64,000 nucleotides of DNA from Undaria pinnatifida (taxonomy: Eukaryota; Sar; Phaeophyceae; Laminariales; Alariaceae). Shown here one piece after another: positions 55,301 to 63,935 of the stretch. Position numbers and translations under genes: made by a program. The notes beneath the pieces were generated by a model. It saw only the letters and a list, made by a program, of their open reading frames with translations. It had not been told where the DNA came from and did no database searches. The stretch's first letter is position 1, and each line of letters starts with the position of its first letter. The stretch lies in NCBI GenBank assembly GCA_012845835.1, contig JABAKD010000030.1, positions 14,231,076-14,295,075 on the forward strand, in the 5' to 3' direction.

Positions 55301-57666
55301 TCCCGCGCGTGAATTAAAGTATTTCAGCGATTTCGGTAGCTTTTGGTGTTGCTGGCTCGCAAATTCGAACTCACGAAAACATCTCGTGAGTCGCTTCTGG
55401 CTGCCTACGACTGCTAGCTGGCGCACCCGACGTCGCAATACACCCCACCAGAAGCTTCCCTCAATTTCGCGGGCCGCGGTTGTTTGTAGGGAGCTGTAGC
55501 TGCCCGCTAGTGAAGTGCATACGTTCTGCTGGGGGTCTTGTTTTGTCTCGTCTTGTGTACCCCAAAATGCGACCACTGCAGTGCCTCAAAGTCGAGGCTT
55601 GGACCTCCGCTGAGACCAAGAGAGACGTCGATCTGACGAGACTCACAGTACCTGTGGGCTGAGCCTTTTTTCATAGGTTTCCGGGTCTGTGTTCCACGAA
55701 CCAGCCGAAGCTCTAAACGCAGCGTGTTGACCTAGCCATGTGTTTTACTTCTTTCTTTTTTATTCTCCGGCGGATGGGGATTTTTTTTTTTTTTTTTTTT
55801 TTTTTTATCCTCCGGCGGATGGGGAAAAATAAAGCTTTAGCTCACCACACTTCCGCGTTTTTTCATACGCGTCGTGTGTCGATTTAACTCAGTTGCTTTC
55901 GCAGCCCAACGCTAGCTGGCGCACCCTTCGAGTCCCATTGTAGGTATAGCGTAAGCTGTCCCTATCATTGGTCCTCGTTACAACCCCGGCAGCGCAAGCT
56001 GCCGTTGTATACGGGTGCGTGTGTATGTCGACCCGGCCTGTCCCCTGAGGGTCAGGTTCGGTGGAGATAGCCACCCGGAATGTCATCTTTCCGGGTAGTG
56101 TGGGACTTGCGCAAGCTCACCCACTAACAAAACCCCTGGCCATGGGAGATAGCCTTCCGCCGGACTTGGTCCAGTTACGGTCCACCCTACCCATTCGGGC
56201 GTTGGTCCTCGGCGGATGGGGAAAAATAAAGCTTTAGCTCACCACACTTCCACGTATTTTCATACGCGTCGTGTGTCGATTTAACTCAGTTGCTTTCGCA
56301 AGCTTTCGCAAGTGTTTTGCTGTTCGATAAAACACCTAGATATTAGGGTTACCGGAAAACCAGGGACGAGGGGACGCTTGGGTCCCCGAATGGCCTCAAG
56401 GACACTACTGAAAGGTCACCCCCCGCCTTCTGGGGGGGCGTAGCGCATGACCCAAAAGTCACGCCAGCGCCGCTCAACGGACACGGCATGCGAAGTACAG
56501 CACACCAGTACAGCATGTACAGCAGTTTCGTGATTGCATTCGCGTTGTCTTGTCGGTTTCAGTCTTCTCTCTGACGTCAGCGTAACCGAAAAACGCCAAC
56601 ACAAATCCAGGTCGACCAGCTTCTATATAACGAATGTTCCACACACACACGTTCCTGTCACGTACCATCTACCTGGTGTTATCCGGCGTGCGAGTCATAC
56701 TGACACTTCACTTCCCGAGAGTGCCGACCTCATTCACAGCAAGGGGTCATGGCAGGGCATGCTGTACCCAAGGGAAGGGCTGAACCCGGGGATAAAAGCA
56801 CGCTCCTCGTGCCTGCGGGGTGTGGCATTTTATACCAGGTAGACATGATGACATGACGTCAAGCTTCGTACTTGTTAGCGGAGTAGTGAGACGAAAACAA
56901 GGCGGATCATGTTATGATAAAAGAAAGCACGGCGGAGACGCATTCTCGCCAACTCTGCTCAGGCACTGCTGTAGAGCGTCCGCAGCTTTGAGCCGACTAT
57001 GGTGGCAAGTAGGCGCCGTTCCGCTACAGCAGCGCTACCGAAACGCGACGCGCAGCAAGAACGGCGAGGGCACACACTCGCCTTGTCTCCTTCGCACAAG
57101 CTCAAGACAGCGTTGAACACGTTTTCGGTTCGACGGCACCCCAGCTCGCCGGCCATATCGTACACGGAAAAGGCGCTCTCTGCATCCCGTGCCCGGACAA
57201 ACCCCACCAGGGCCTCGGCGAAAGCTCTCTGTCGCTTCTTCGGCGACTCCGGCAAGTCCAGCATTCCCTGGCGGAGAGAATCGCCGATTTCACGGAGCCT
57301 AGGCAAAGCTGTCGACATGTTGACGTTGCCTGTGAACGCCGACGACGTACCGGACGGCGGTTGCAAGGTGACGAGTCTCTCGTGGAGCGGGAAAGCTTGT
57401 CCTCCGCTGTCAACAAAACTCGATGGCAAGCGGTGTAGCAGGCCTGCCCGGCTTCTGCCTCGCTTTAACGGGCAGTGCGGCGTGGCGATGAAGGTGGCAG
57501 CACTCGATAACGATACGACGCCGGTTGCAGTGCTGCTCGCCACGCCAACAGCAGTAGCAGCAGCAGCGGCGGCGGTGGCAACAGCAGCAGCGGCGGCGGT
57601 GGCAACAGCAGCAGCAGCCCTTTTGAAGCGATGTTTACGATCGCTCAAGCTTTCCGGCCGCCGCAT
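46194..57666 (-). CDS. PRORP: Protein-only RNase P (PRORP), multi-exon gene
   Basis: Endonuclease that removes 5' leaders from precursor tRNAs without an RNA subunit. The ATG at 57666 opens a basic, poly-Ala N-terminus, which could be an organelle-targeting or disordered region. In order, the exons give three PPR-like helical pairs, a CxxC zinc-binding motif (GVCDCCGTRLEVVGLD), the NYN nuclease strand VVVDGCNVAYY, a GTDDDLFWMYF motif, VVTNDEMRNH, and the C-terminal TWHVPI and ATKWLCINL. The four Asp residues known to bind metal in plant PRORPs are all present (VVVDG, TDDD twice, NDEM). Ten exons were placed by GT-AG sites and consistent phases, giving about 830 residues against about 570-580 in plants and human. 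The excess lies in the N-terminus and two inserts. One small exon may be missing between 53753 and 51520. No frameshift or stop was found within the placed exons, so the gene looks intact. Introns hold SINEs and tandem repeats. Confidence 0.9.
46672..46972 (-). CDS. PRORP: PRORP exon 10: C-terminal domain with acidic insert
   Basis: It opens with the split Arg, then WRNSQVRRFYFPAQTG, matching the W-x-x-x-H-type segment after the last catalytic motif. A Glu/Asp run (KEEEEEEEDEGEEV) and a polar stretch follow, then TPPPPIVWPSPAFTRDMQ, which aligns with the PPPYSIVIQ segment. The donor CAG|GTGGGT is strong. Length is 301 bases. Confidence 0.85.
47654..48001 (-). CDS. PRORP: PRORP exon 9: catalytic DD and D motifs with insert
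   Basis: It starts CADGTDDDLFWMYFTV, with the paired catalytic Asp, and ends LPTVVTNDEMRNH followed by MALLQPVPFHR, with the last catalytic Asp. Between the two motifs lies an insert of about 75 residues rich in Asp, Glu, Gly and Arg that is absent from plant and human enzymes. The acceptor is GTTCGTCAG and the donor is CCACCG|GTGAGT. The phase is 2 on both sides. Confidence 0.92.
48221..48860 (+). repeat. Two tandem repeat units of about 320 bp in PRORP intron
   Basis: 48221-48510 and 48550-48850 share GTATGACCATAGCT, CCCTCGCA, GGGACGGAACAC, TTTTCAC and TCGGCGAGTCGCAT. They are separated by a short G run and lie in the intron between the exons at 49161 and 48001. Confidence 0.8.
49161..49234 (-). 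CDS. PRORP: PRORP exon 8: nuclease helix
   Basis: The acceptor is preceded by a long T-rich tract and CCGCTCCAG. The exon reads NAASAMSAGDVEIVNGWKER and ends KVMY, corresponding to the LLEKWKNAGALY helix of plant enzymes. The donor is TACAG|GTGCGC. Length is 74 bases, phase 0 in and phase 2 out; the split codon with the next exon gives Ser, then CADGTDDDLFW. Confidence 0.88.
49684..49745 (+). repeat. ATATC pentanucleotide microsatellite
   Basis: About 11 units of ATATC/ATCAT-type sequence in a PRORP intron, followed by AACATCA-type imperfect repeats. Confidence 0.9.
49934..50047 (-). CDS. PRORP: PRORP exon 7: second strand of the nuclease domain
   Basis: It encodes VDIVVQLLEACGEKVLVILP and then ERYLRAVVPNSSRSKGVK, the helix and strand equivalent to the LPLVILHKS segment of plant PRORP. 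The acceptor is TATTTTCAACAG and the donor is AAG|GTACCG. Length is 114 bases, phase 0 at both ends. Confidence 0.88.
50456..50542 (-). CDS. PRORP: PRORP exon 6: first catalytic Asp strand
   Basis: It encodes GLHYTVVVDGCNVAYYRQNK, the first strand of the NYN/PIN-like nuclease fold with the first metal-binding Asp, then GGQFQIAQ. The acceptor is ACCATCACAG and the donor is CAG|GTGTGG. Length is 87 bases, phase 0 at both ends, joining cleanly to the EWLKERRRE end of exon 5. Confidence 0.93.
51100..51519 (-). CDS. PRORP: PRORP exon 5: zinc-binding motif and start of nuclease domain
   Basis: It contains SAEGVCDCCGTRLEVVGLD, matching the CxxC half of the zinc site that ties the central and nuclease domains together in PRORPs. 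Later comes GGLEQFAEWLKERR, the helix that precedes the first catalytic strand. Between them is a Gly/Glu/Arg-rich linker of about 45 residues. The donor after GAGAGAG is GTAGCG at 51099. The 5' boundary is uncertain: the same frame stays open further upstream to about 51640, and other AG acceptors are possible. Confidence 0.8.
53754..53993 (-). CDS. PRORP: PRORP exon 3: third PPR pair
   Basis: The acceptor is TTTTGTTCAG at 53994. The exon encodes PDMALAAVVWSHMEAQGV, then PTPEEYIGMIKGWAAAGELG and VEAYLRWLSRSGFELSSGPS, typical PPR helices. The donor is GTGAGG from 53753. Length is 240 bases, phase 0. The following 2.2-kb intron may hide one more short exon, because about 60 residues expected before the zinc motif are not clearly seen. 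Confidence 0.85.
54469..54663 (-). CDS. PRORP: PRORP exon 2: second PPR pair
   Basis: It encodes GVRVLVDMKAAGFKPRENHY, and later GGVKPRLRTYTPVLHGLC, which matches the plant PRORP segment with PRLRSYGPALFGFC almost position by position. It is preceded by a pyrimidine-rich stretch ending in CCCAG and followed by AAG|GTTCGT. Length is 195 bases, phase 0 at both ends. Confidence 0.9.
55320..55440 (-). repeat. tRNA-like sequence in PRORP intron 1
   Basis: On the minus strand GGGTGCGCCAGCTAGCAGTC is followed by a CTCACGA/TCGTGAG hairpin and GAGTTCGAATT, like the variable arm and B box of a class II tRNA. The head resembles that of the SINE at 55.9 kb. The stems do not pair fully, so I regard it as a tRNA-derived relic and not a functional tRNA. 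Confidence 0.4.
55752..55912 (-). mobile_element. SINE-like copy in PRORP intron 1
   Basis: The same family as at 14435, here with a 26-base poly(T) on the plus strand (poly(A) on the minus) and a partly duplicated tail unit (CTCCGGCGGATGGGGA twice). On the minus strand the head extends further as GGGTGCGCCAGCTAGCGTTG, suggesting a tRNA-like A box. Confidence 0.8.
56208..56300 (-). repeat. Third copy of the short SINE family
   Basis: Shares GGCGGATGGGGAAAAATAAA through CAGTTGCTTTCGCA with the copies at 14.4 and 55.8 kb. The poly(A) end is missing. It also lies in PRORP intron 1. Confidence 0.8.
57082..57666 (-). CDS. PRORP: PRORP exon 1: N-terminus and first PPR
   Basis: The ATG at 57666 follows in-frame stops about 30 bases upstream. 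The first 60 residues are Arg-rich, then nearly pure Ala/Val/Thr encoded by a GCT/GCC trinucleotide tract (57550-57620). The end carries a PPR helix pair including AFSVYDMAGELGCRR and FNAVLSLCEGDK. The exon ends after AAG, followed by GCGAGT, which would be a GC-type donor. Phase 0 fits the next exon. The start codon is inferred; an untranslated or earlier coding exon cannot be excluded. Confidence 0.85.
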
Positions 57667-57817
57667 TTCGCGGCCACTGCTGGGCGCAACAGGTAGTCAG
57701 CGCTACTTGCCGTGGCAACGCCGCATCGAGAGCTGCTCTTCCGAGCAAAGGCCCTGTATCGATTGCGAGCAGCTCCGCTTTCCTGTTTCAGTTTTTGCTG
57801 ACACACGACGCACACTA

Positions 57818-58891
57818 GGGCCTTACCCAATAAGCTAGCATATCTTTTAGCTTATATTGGCTTTTTGAGCTTATGGAAAAGCTTATGCCCGACCGAGCAT
57901 AGCCACCATGCCAAATAGCTTATGTGGGAGCATAACAAGGGAAATCGAGCATAAAAGGTGGTTATGCCCGCCTCCATTTCAGGTGTATATGTTCGAATGG
58001 TTGTCTGGCAGCACGGTGGAGACGCCAAATGGGTGGCCGCACGGTGATAATGCAGTTCACGAGGCTTAATTACACCCATTGTCAGCTCTGTTTATCGCGA
58101 TATTGGACGGTTCTACACATAAGAACACTTAAACACGCACACACACGCGCGCGCGCCCACGCGCCCACGCGAGCACAAAAAAAGCGGAGAGCGCAAGGGA
58201 CGCTGCCGATCTTCCGATCTTCCGATCTTGCAGTGATGGCAACCGCTCTTCTCAAGTACAACAGGGGGCGGGGTGCGGGGGTACTGTGTGTATTCGGCTG
58301 GCTGTGTTTGGCTAGCTCGCTAACTCTGTTTTAGTTGTCGAGTTTCGAGTAGAGAGTTCAAGCAAGTTTTCCAATTGACATGGAGGGCAGTTCATAGTGG
58401 GTGGTGGTATGGCAAAGACAGCAAGGCACTGCTGTGCGCACTGTGCTGTATATGGACACAACACAATAACACACGACAACATCAATCAGTAGTAGTATGA
58501 TATACGTAAACATACCAGTATACACTTTCGAAGTATATAGGAGCATAGACTATATATAGACTATACGATCGTATAGTCTATATTTTACTTTTTCAGCACT
58601 GAAACACCTGCACCTGCCATGTGGCTTGTAGAAAAAAAAACAAATAGCGTAAGAACCCACATTTCACGAGCATATCGACGACAAGCAGGGATGCCCAACG
58701 AGTGTTAGACGAGCAAACACGCTTTTATCGAACAAAAATCAAGCTAGAGATGCAACAAAGAGCGAGCATAAGTCGAGCTTATCCCTGCAAAACTGGCATA
58801 AATCGCGAGCTTATTTCCAGTTTTAAAGCCTATACCCGCTAAAAACTAAAAGCTTATATTCAGAAAAAAAAAAGCTTATTGGGTAAGGCCC
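57818..58891. mobile_element. Non-autonomous DNA element with TA target duplication
   Basis: Terminal inverted repeats GGGCCTTACCCAATAAGCT (57818) and AGCTTATTGGGTAAGGCCC (ending 58891) are flanked by TA on both sides. Removing the element leaves ACGCACAC-TA-ACGCACAC. Both ends carry many AGCTTAT/ATAAGCT and GAGCATA motifs, a subterminal repeat pattern used for transposase binding in several superfamilies. TA duplication suggests Tc1/mariner-like or a related family. The interior has no transposase. It lies 152 bases upstream of the PRORP start codon and could affect that promoter. Confidence 0.85.
58554..58583. repeat. 30-bp perfect palindrome
   Basis: Centred between 58568 and 58569 on CGATCG, with arms ATATAGACTATACGA. 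It lies inside the TA-flanked element and could form a cruciform or bind a dimeric protein. Confidence 0.85.
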
Positions 58892-59140
58892 TAACGCACA
58901 CATTTTTGTCGAGCGGAGTTCAACACCTGACGCAAGCAGGACCATTTAGAGGGGATCGGTGAGGCCGACTGCTTCTTTCATTTTTTATTTTTACTGTTTT
59001 TCTCAAGGTATCAAAGGTATCCCATATACAAGTATATGGTCCCATGATGCATCCGCGCATCAGGAAACGTCACCACCGACTTCTGCTGTGCATAACAGCA
59101 TGTAGCGCAAAAGTGGGAAATTGCTCTGCCACCGTTTCAT
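58892..59140. other. Short interval between DNA element and SINE
   Basis: No feature seen beyond GTATCAAAGGTATC and TATACAAGTATATGG repeats. Confidence 0.5.
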
Positions 59141-59475
59141 GTTTTTTTTTTTTTTTTTTTTTTTTTTCCCTCACACTTTTACTTTCCAGCTTCTGGACAC
59201 AAGCCGTGGTCACAGGTGTCGTCCCTTCTCCCCCCCGGTTCTTGCCTTCAATTTTTATCGCGCATAGGGTTCAGCAATCCCACTGCTCGTCGATTTTTTA
59301 TCGAGTGTTGCTAACTCACGCTCTCGCGCTTTCCGCAAGTCAATTTGTGCACAAGAAGAAGTCCCAACGAATTTATACGCGTATGCACTCGGCGGGGCTC
59401 GAACTCACGAAACTGACCTATACCAGGCTGGAGGATAACCTGATACGCCACCGGGGCGACCGGCTCATGTAACGT
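59141..59475 (-). mobile_element. tRNA-derived SINE with poly(A) tail
   Basis: On the minus strand it starts GGTCGCCCCGGTGGCGTATC (A-box-like), followed by GTGAGTTCGAGCCCCGCC (a good B box), a body of about 200 bases, and a 26-base poly(A) tail at 59141-59167. A short CATGA may be the target duplication. A second, truncated copy of the body lies at 21780-21905. It has the layout of a pol III-transcribed SINE. Confidence 0.8.
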
Positions 59476-59627
59476 CCACGCGCCCTTTCATTAATGCCAA
59501 ACCGTACTACCGCCGTTGTTTCACGACAACCAAATTCCCCAAGTATTTCAATCTATAAACCGCTAGTCTAGTTAACGACGACAAAGAAATATTCGACTAA
59601 TAGGGCCGTTCTTATCGGAGAGCTTTT

Positions 59628-59682
59628 TTTGTCCTAATTTTCCTAATTTTCCTAATTTTCCTAATTTTCCTAATTTTCCATA
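59628..59682 (+). repeat. 9-bp CCTAATTTT microsatellite
   Basis: Five to six units, followed by scattered TTAGGAAA and CCTAATTT inverted pieces up to about 59800. It lies just left of the Harbinger relic. Confidence 0.85.
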
Positions 59683-59860
59683 TTTTGTCTTAAAATACGG
59701 AGGCGTTATGTCATAATTTAGGAAATTCTTCAGGCCCAAAAAATATGGAAAAGTTAACAATCACAAATTAGGAAATCCTGTCGTCGATTTCCTAATTTCG
59801 AAGGCAGTGCTCCCACAAGCGCCGTGGCTCAACGCTGGGACCATCGGGTAGCCTCAAACG

Positions 59861-62354
59861 TTGACCACTGTGGCCCAACATTATGGCCGACGGAAGGAAG
59901 TGGCCTGGGCCTCCAGAGGATTCATCCTTGACTCGGACGAAGCAACGATCCATGAGCCTTCCCAACTTTCAAAACACGAGGCGCAGAAACCAAAGGCTAT
60001 CGCTGGTGTCCTCGTCGTGTTCGGCATGCTCCTGACAGCAGGAGCTACACTCTATGCTCCCAAGACACGGACGCCTATCTACGAGCCGCACGGTATGACA
60101 TTGCCAGAGTTCAGAGAGAATCTACGTCGGCGCAAGGCTTTCCGCAGGACTGTTCGAATGTCTGAGGCGAGCTTCGTGAAGCTTCGTCCAGCTATCCAAA
60201 AGAACGAGCGCTTTGAAAGTGAGTATCATGTGATGTACCCTGGTACCTGGTGTACGAGTACCTAGTTTGTCTTCGCATCCCAAGGCTGTACCCTCTGCAG
60301 CCCCGATGCGTTGTAAGGCTCAGCACTCGCTTGGAGCATCTCCCATCTACCATACCCTCTGTATATGATAGCTTGTATGCCCGGTACGTTGCACGGCAAC
60401 TCGTGCTGCTGCAAGGCGGTATGTACTCATGATCTAAAAACCACCTGTACATACGCAAGTAATAAAACATCAGCTGTGAGATGATCTTCCACAAAATCCC
60501 GGCCATAGAACACATGGTACGACTACGAGTACGTGCTACCTTCGAGTACGTGATACCGGCACCAGGTACCTGGTATACGAGTACGTAGTTTGTCTTCGCA
60601 TCCCAAGGCTGTACCCTCTGCAGCCCAGATGCATTGTAAGGCTCAGCTCTCGCTTGGAGCATTTGCCATCTACCATCCCATCTGTACATGACAGTTTGTA
60701 TGCCCGGTACGTTGCACGGCAACTCGTGCTGCTGCAAGGCGGTGTGTACTCATGAACAAAAAACCACCTGTACAGAGTCTATACAAATCAATAAAACATC
60801 AGCTGTGAGATAGATCTTCCACAAAATCCTGGCACATGGAACGACTACGAGTACATGCTACCTACGAGTACGTGATACCGGCACCAGGTACCTGGTGTAT
60901 GAGTACGTGGGTGAATCTTTCGTGGTTTACGGAGGGAGCTATGTGTCAGGGTTATGACAGCTGTTCGTACATACAGTAGCACTGCAACAGCAGTAGTCGC
61001 GTTAGGCAATGCAACGGTAGTGCATTGCGGCAAGCAGAAGTGCGTTGCGGCAGGCACAGCAACGGGATGAGCAATGCTGCTGTACCGGATGGGTTGGAGC
61101 TCGGTCGAGGTGGACACCAACATTCTATCGTTTTTGCTCTTACCCAGGACTGCGTTGCGCGAAGCATGGAGCTATCTAGGTGGAAATCCGGCTGGCGATA
61201 GGCCTGCGAATGCTGGCGGCGGGTTCCTACCTGGATATCGCACCGAGGTTTGGCATTTCACCGTCCACGGTTTTCACCATCATGGGAAAGGTCGTCGACG
61301 CGATCAACAACACCCGTGAAGTCGGCCAGTTCTGTCTTTCCGCGGACAGACGAAAAGTGCCGATTTTTTGCCGCGGGATTCGAGGTGAGGGTACGTGTAC
61401 TATTGATATATCAGCAACCTGTCACAGCAGCAGTAGTCTATGGCGTGGTTATGCAAGCTGTACGTAAGATATTGAATTCTATAGAGATGGTTTCCGAAGG
61501 CAGGCCTGCTTATTTCTTCGTGAGGAACCTTGGTTCTGGCGTCCTGATGTGACCCCCTCTGAAGTACGCCTCCCCGGCCCTGTTCTTGTTCGTCGATATG
61601 TCAGGCCAAGAGCACCAACGGAATCTTCGATCATGTTGTGTCTGCCACAGATGATCTGTTGATCGAGATGAAAGCGCTACCTGCAAAGAGCACCTCCCAC
61701 ACCGTATCGTACTTCTCAGGCAGCAAGACGGGATTCGGCTTTAACATACATGCGACGTGCGATGCCAACTATCGCTTCTGCAGCGTCTCGATCATCGCTC
61801 CGGGGGCTGCCAACGATTGGTCGGCGTGGACCCCATCTTCTGTGGCAAAGGCAACTATGCGCCTTCCAGACGGGTACCACATCACCGAGTGTGCGGCGTA
61901 CCCAATCAGCGGCAAGTTGCTCACGCCGTACCCCGGGAAAAGCTTGCCATAGGACCAGGACACCTTCAACTTCTACCTGAGCCACCTGCGGGTGAAGATC
62001 GAACAGTCGTTCGGCATCCTCGTGTCAACGTGGGGCATTCTGTGGAGGCCCCTCAGCGTAGGGTTCGCAGGCCGGACTGACCTGATCGTCGCCCTCTTCC
62101 ACCTGTAAAACTTCTGCCGACATGAGCAAACCAAAGTGGTCGCGTCGGAAGAAGACTACAAGACAGAAAAGGGGCGAATCCTACTGGCGACGGGCGGGGT
62201 TCTGCCGCCTGCGTGCAAGAGTGCGGTCCAACCGGCAGGCCCAGCCGCCAAACCCACGCGAAGCGGCGAAACTCCCACGGGAGCGGCCACCACTTCGCTC
62301 TTAGCCTACAACAGACAGTTTCGCCCGAAGGAGAATATTCTCAGGAACGCCTAG
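59861..62354 (+). pseudogene. PIF/Harbinger transposase relic
   Basis: The first exon-like block (59861-60240) reads MTLPEFRENLRRRKAFRRTV and RMSEASFVKLRPAI, the usual N-terminal helix of Harbinger transposases. After a repeat-filled gap, 61180-61330 gives LAIGLRMLAAGSYLDIAPRF and GISPSTVFTIMGKVVDAINN, the helix-turn-helix. The catalytic part at 61638-62110 includes YFSGSKTGFGFNIHATCDAN, SIIAPGAANDWSAW, then a TAG, and LSHLRVKIEQSFGILVSTWG with the final acidic residue. A TAA replaces the residue before NFC. Stops make it inactive. Terminal repeats were not identified. Confidence 0.85.
60241..60910 (+). repeat. 322-bp tandem repeat inside the Harbinger relic
   Basis: Two full units starting at the GGTACCTGGT motifs at 60242 and 60565, plus the start of a third at 60887. 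Each contains CGCATCCCAAGGCTGTACCC and GCACGGCAACTCGTGCTGCT. It sits between the N-terminal and helix-turn-helix blocks, in what may be an intron. Confidence 0.85.
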
Positions 62355-62689
62355 ATTACTACGCGTTGTATAATGCGTAGGTAGAGAGTTTGTCGGCATC
62401 CGAGCGTTGTACGGCGGGGGCGATTGTGCGGTACAAGGAGGATGGGAATGGCGTGTGGAGGATGGGAGGTGGGCCGGAGTATAAGCCTATTGGAGTTGGA
62501 CGTGATGGTCGTCAACGGGTGAGCGTTGGGCCAGAAAAAGGACGAGTGTCAACCGTGGTGATGAACGTCTGATGGCATGGCCTTTTCAATACTGAGGCGG
62601 AGGGGGGGGGGGGTTGGTTGTTGGATTCGACACGTGCATCTGACGGCGTGGTTTTTCTAATTCCAGGTGGTGAGTTCGAAGACAGCTGC

Positions 62690-63935
62690 CTATACCCCCC
62701 CCCCCCTCCCCCAGTTATTATTGTTTGTCGAGCGTCAGAAACAAAAGCCCCCCGCCCCCTATCTTGGTTTGTATATTATCGTGTAAATAATGGTGTGTTT
62801 TATCGTGAGAGCACCCCGGTGCAGCCGGCCACGGTTTTATTATTTTTAAATAGGAGTGCAGGGTGTTGGCCGTCGAGCATCAGAAACGAACCCCCCCCCT
62901 TCTCTATTTTTCAAATCCTGCCTGACGAAGCAGTGGAGGGTGTAACTTTGGGGTTTGTCGTGAGAGTACCACGGTGTAGATTGCCCCCTTCTTTTTTGTT
63001 TGAATAGGGGCGCAGGGAGTTATTTGTCCATCATCCGTAACGAACCCATCCCCCGCTCTCGTTTTTTCCCTCCCAGTCTGGTGGAGCAGGGGAGGGTGTA
63101 ATTTTGTGGCTTATCGTGAGAGTACCACGGTGCAGCTGGCACCCGTTTCTTTATTATAGGAGTCCAGGGTATTGGTTTTGGTCCCCCCCCCCCCCCCCCC
63201 GCCGTTTTCTTCCTCCCAGTCCGGTCAAGCGGTGGAGGGTGTAATTTTGTGGTCTATCGTGAGAGTACCACGGTGCAGCTGGCCCCGGTTTTTTTTGTTT
63301 TGAAGAGGAGTCCAGGGTATTGGTCGTCGATCGTCGGAAACAAAGCCCACCCCTCTCGTTTTTTCCTCCCTGTCTGGTCAAGCAGTAGAGGGTGTAATTT
63401 TGTGCTTTATCGGGATAGTAGCGCGGTGCAGCTGGCGCCCCCCTTTTTTTTTAAGAGGAGTCCAGGGTATTGGTTGTCGATCCCCGTCCCCCCCCACCCC
63501 GTTTTGTTCCTCCCAGTCTGGTCAAGCAGTGCAGGGTGTATTTTTGCGGTTTATCGTGATAGTACCACGGTGCAGCTGACGCCCCCCCGCTTTTTTTTCA
63601 AGAGGAGTCCAGGGTATTGGTTGTTGATCCCCCCCCCTCCTCCCAATTTTTTCCCCTGTCTGGTTAAGCAGTGGAGGGTGTAATTTTGTGGTTTATCGTG
63701 AGAGTACGCCGGTGCAGCTGCCTTCCCCTTTTTGTATATATAGCAATTCAAGGTATTGGTTGTCGATCGTCCGAAACGAAGCCCCCCCTTCCATTTTTTT
63801 CTTTTCAGTCAGATGAAGCAGTGGAGGGTGTAAGTTTTTTTTTTTTCGTCAGAGTACCCTGGTGCAGCTGGCCCGATTTTTTTTCAATAAGAGTGCGAGG
63901 TTTTGTTTGTCCATCGTCAGAAACGTAGCCCCCCC
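62690..63935 (+). repeat. Satellite of about 148 bp per unit
   Basis: About eight units. The anchor GGAGGGTGTAA-type motif recurs at 62935, 63091, 63234, 63387, 63531, 63673 and 63822, a spacing of 142-156 bases. Each unit has a TTTATCGTGAGAGTACCACG stretch, a T run, AGGAGTCCAGGGTATTGG and a C run. Long open frames across it are repeat translations and not genes. The array nears the window end and may continue. Confidence 0.88.

Noticed and set aside
55320-55440. Candidate tRNA gene (minus) with B box GAGTTCGAATT
   Set aside because: The acceptor and T stems do not pair well, and the head resembles the SINE family, so it was kept only as a tRNA-like relic.
56999-57838. 279-codon plus-strand frame
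   Set aside because: Antisense shadow of PRORP exon 1; the minus strand carries the recognisable PPR and splice pattern.
63249-63928. 144- and 85-codon frames with repeated YRDSTTVQL peptides
   Set aside because: They are translations of the 148-bp satellite and have no independent support.
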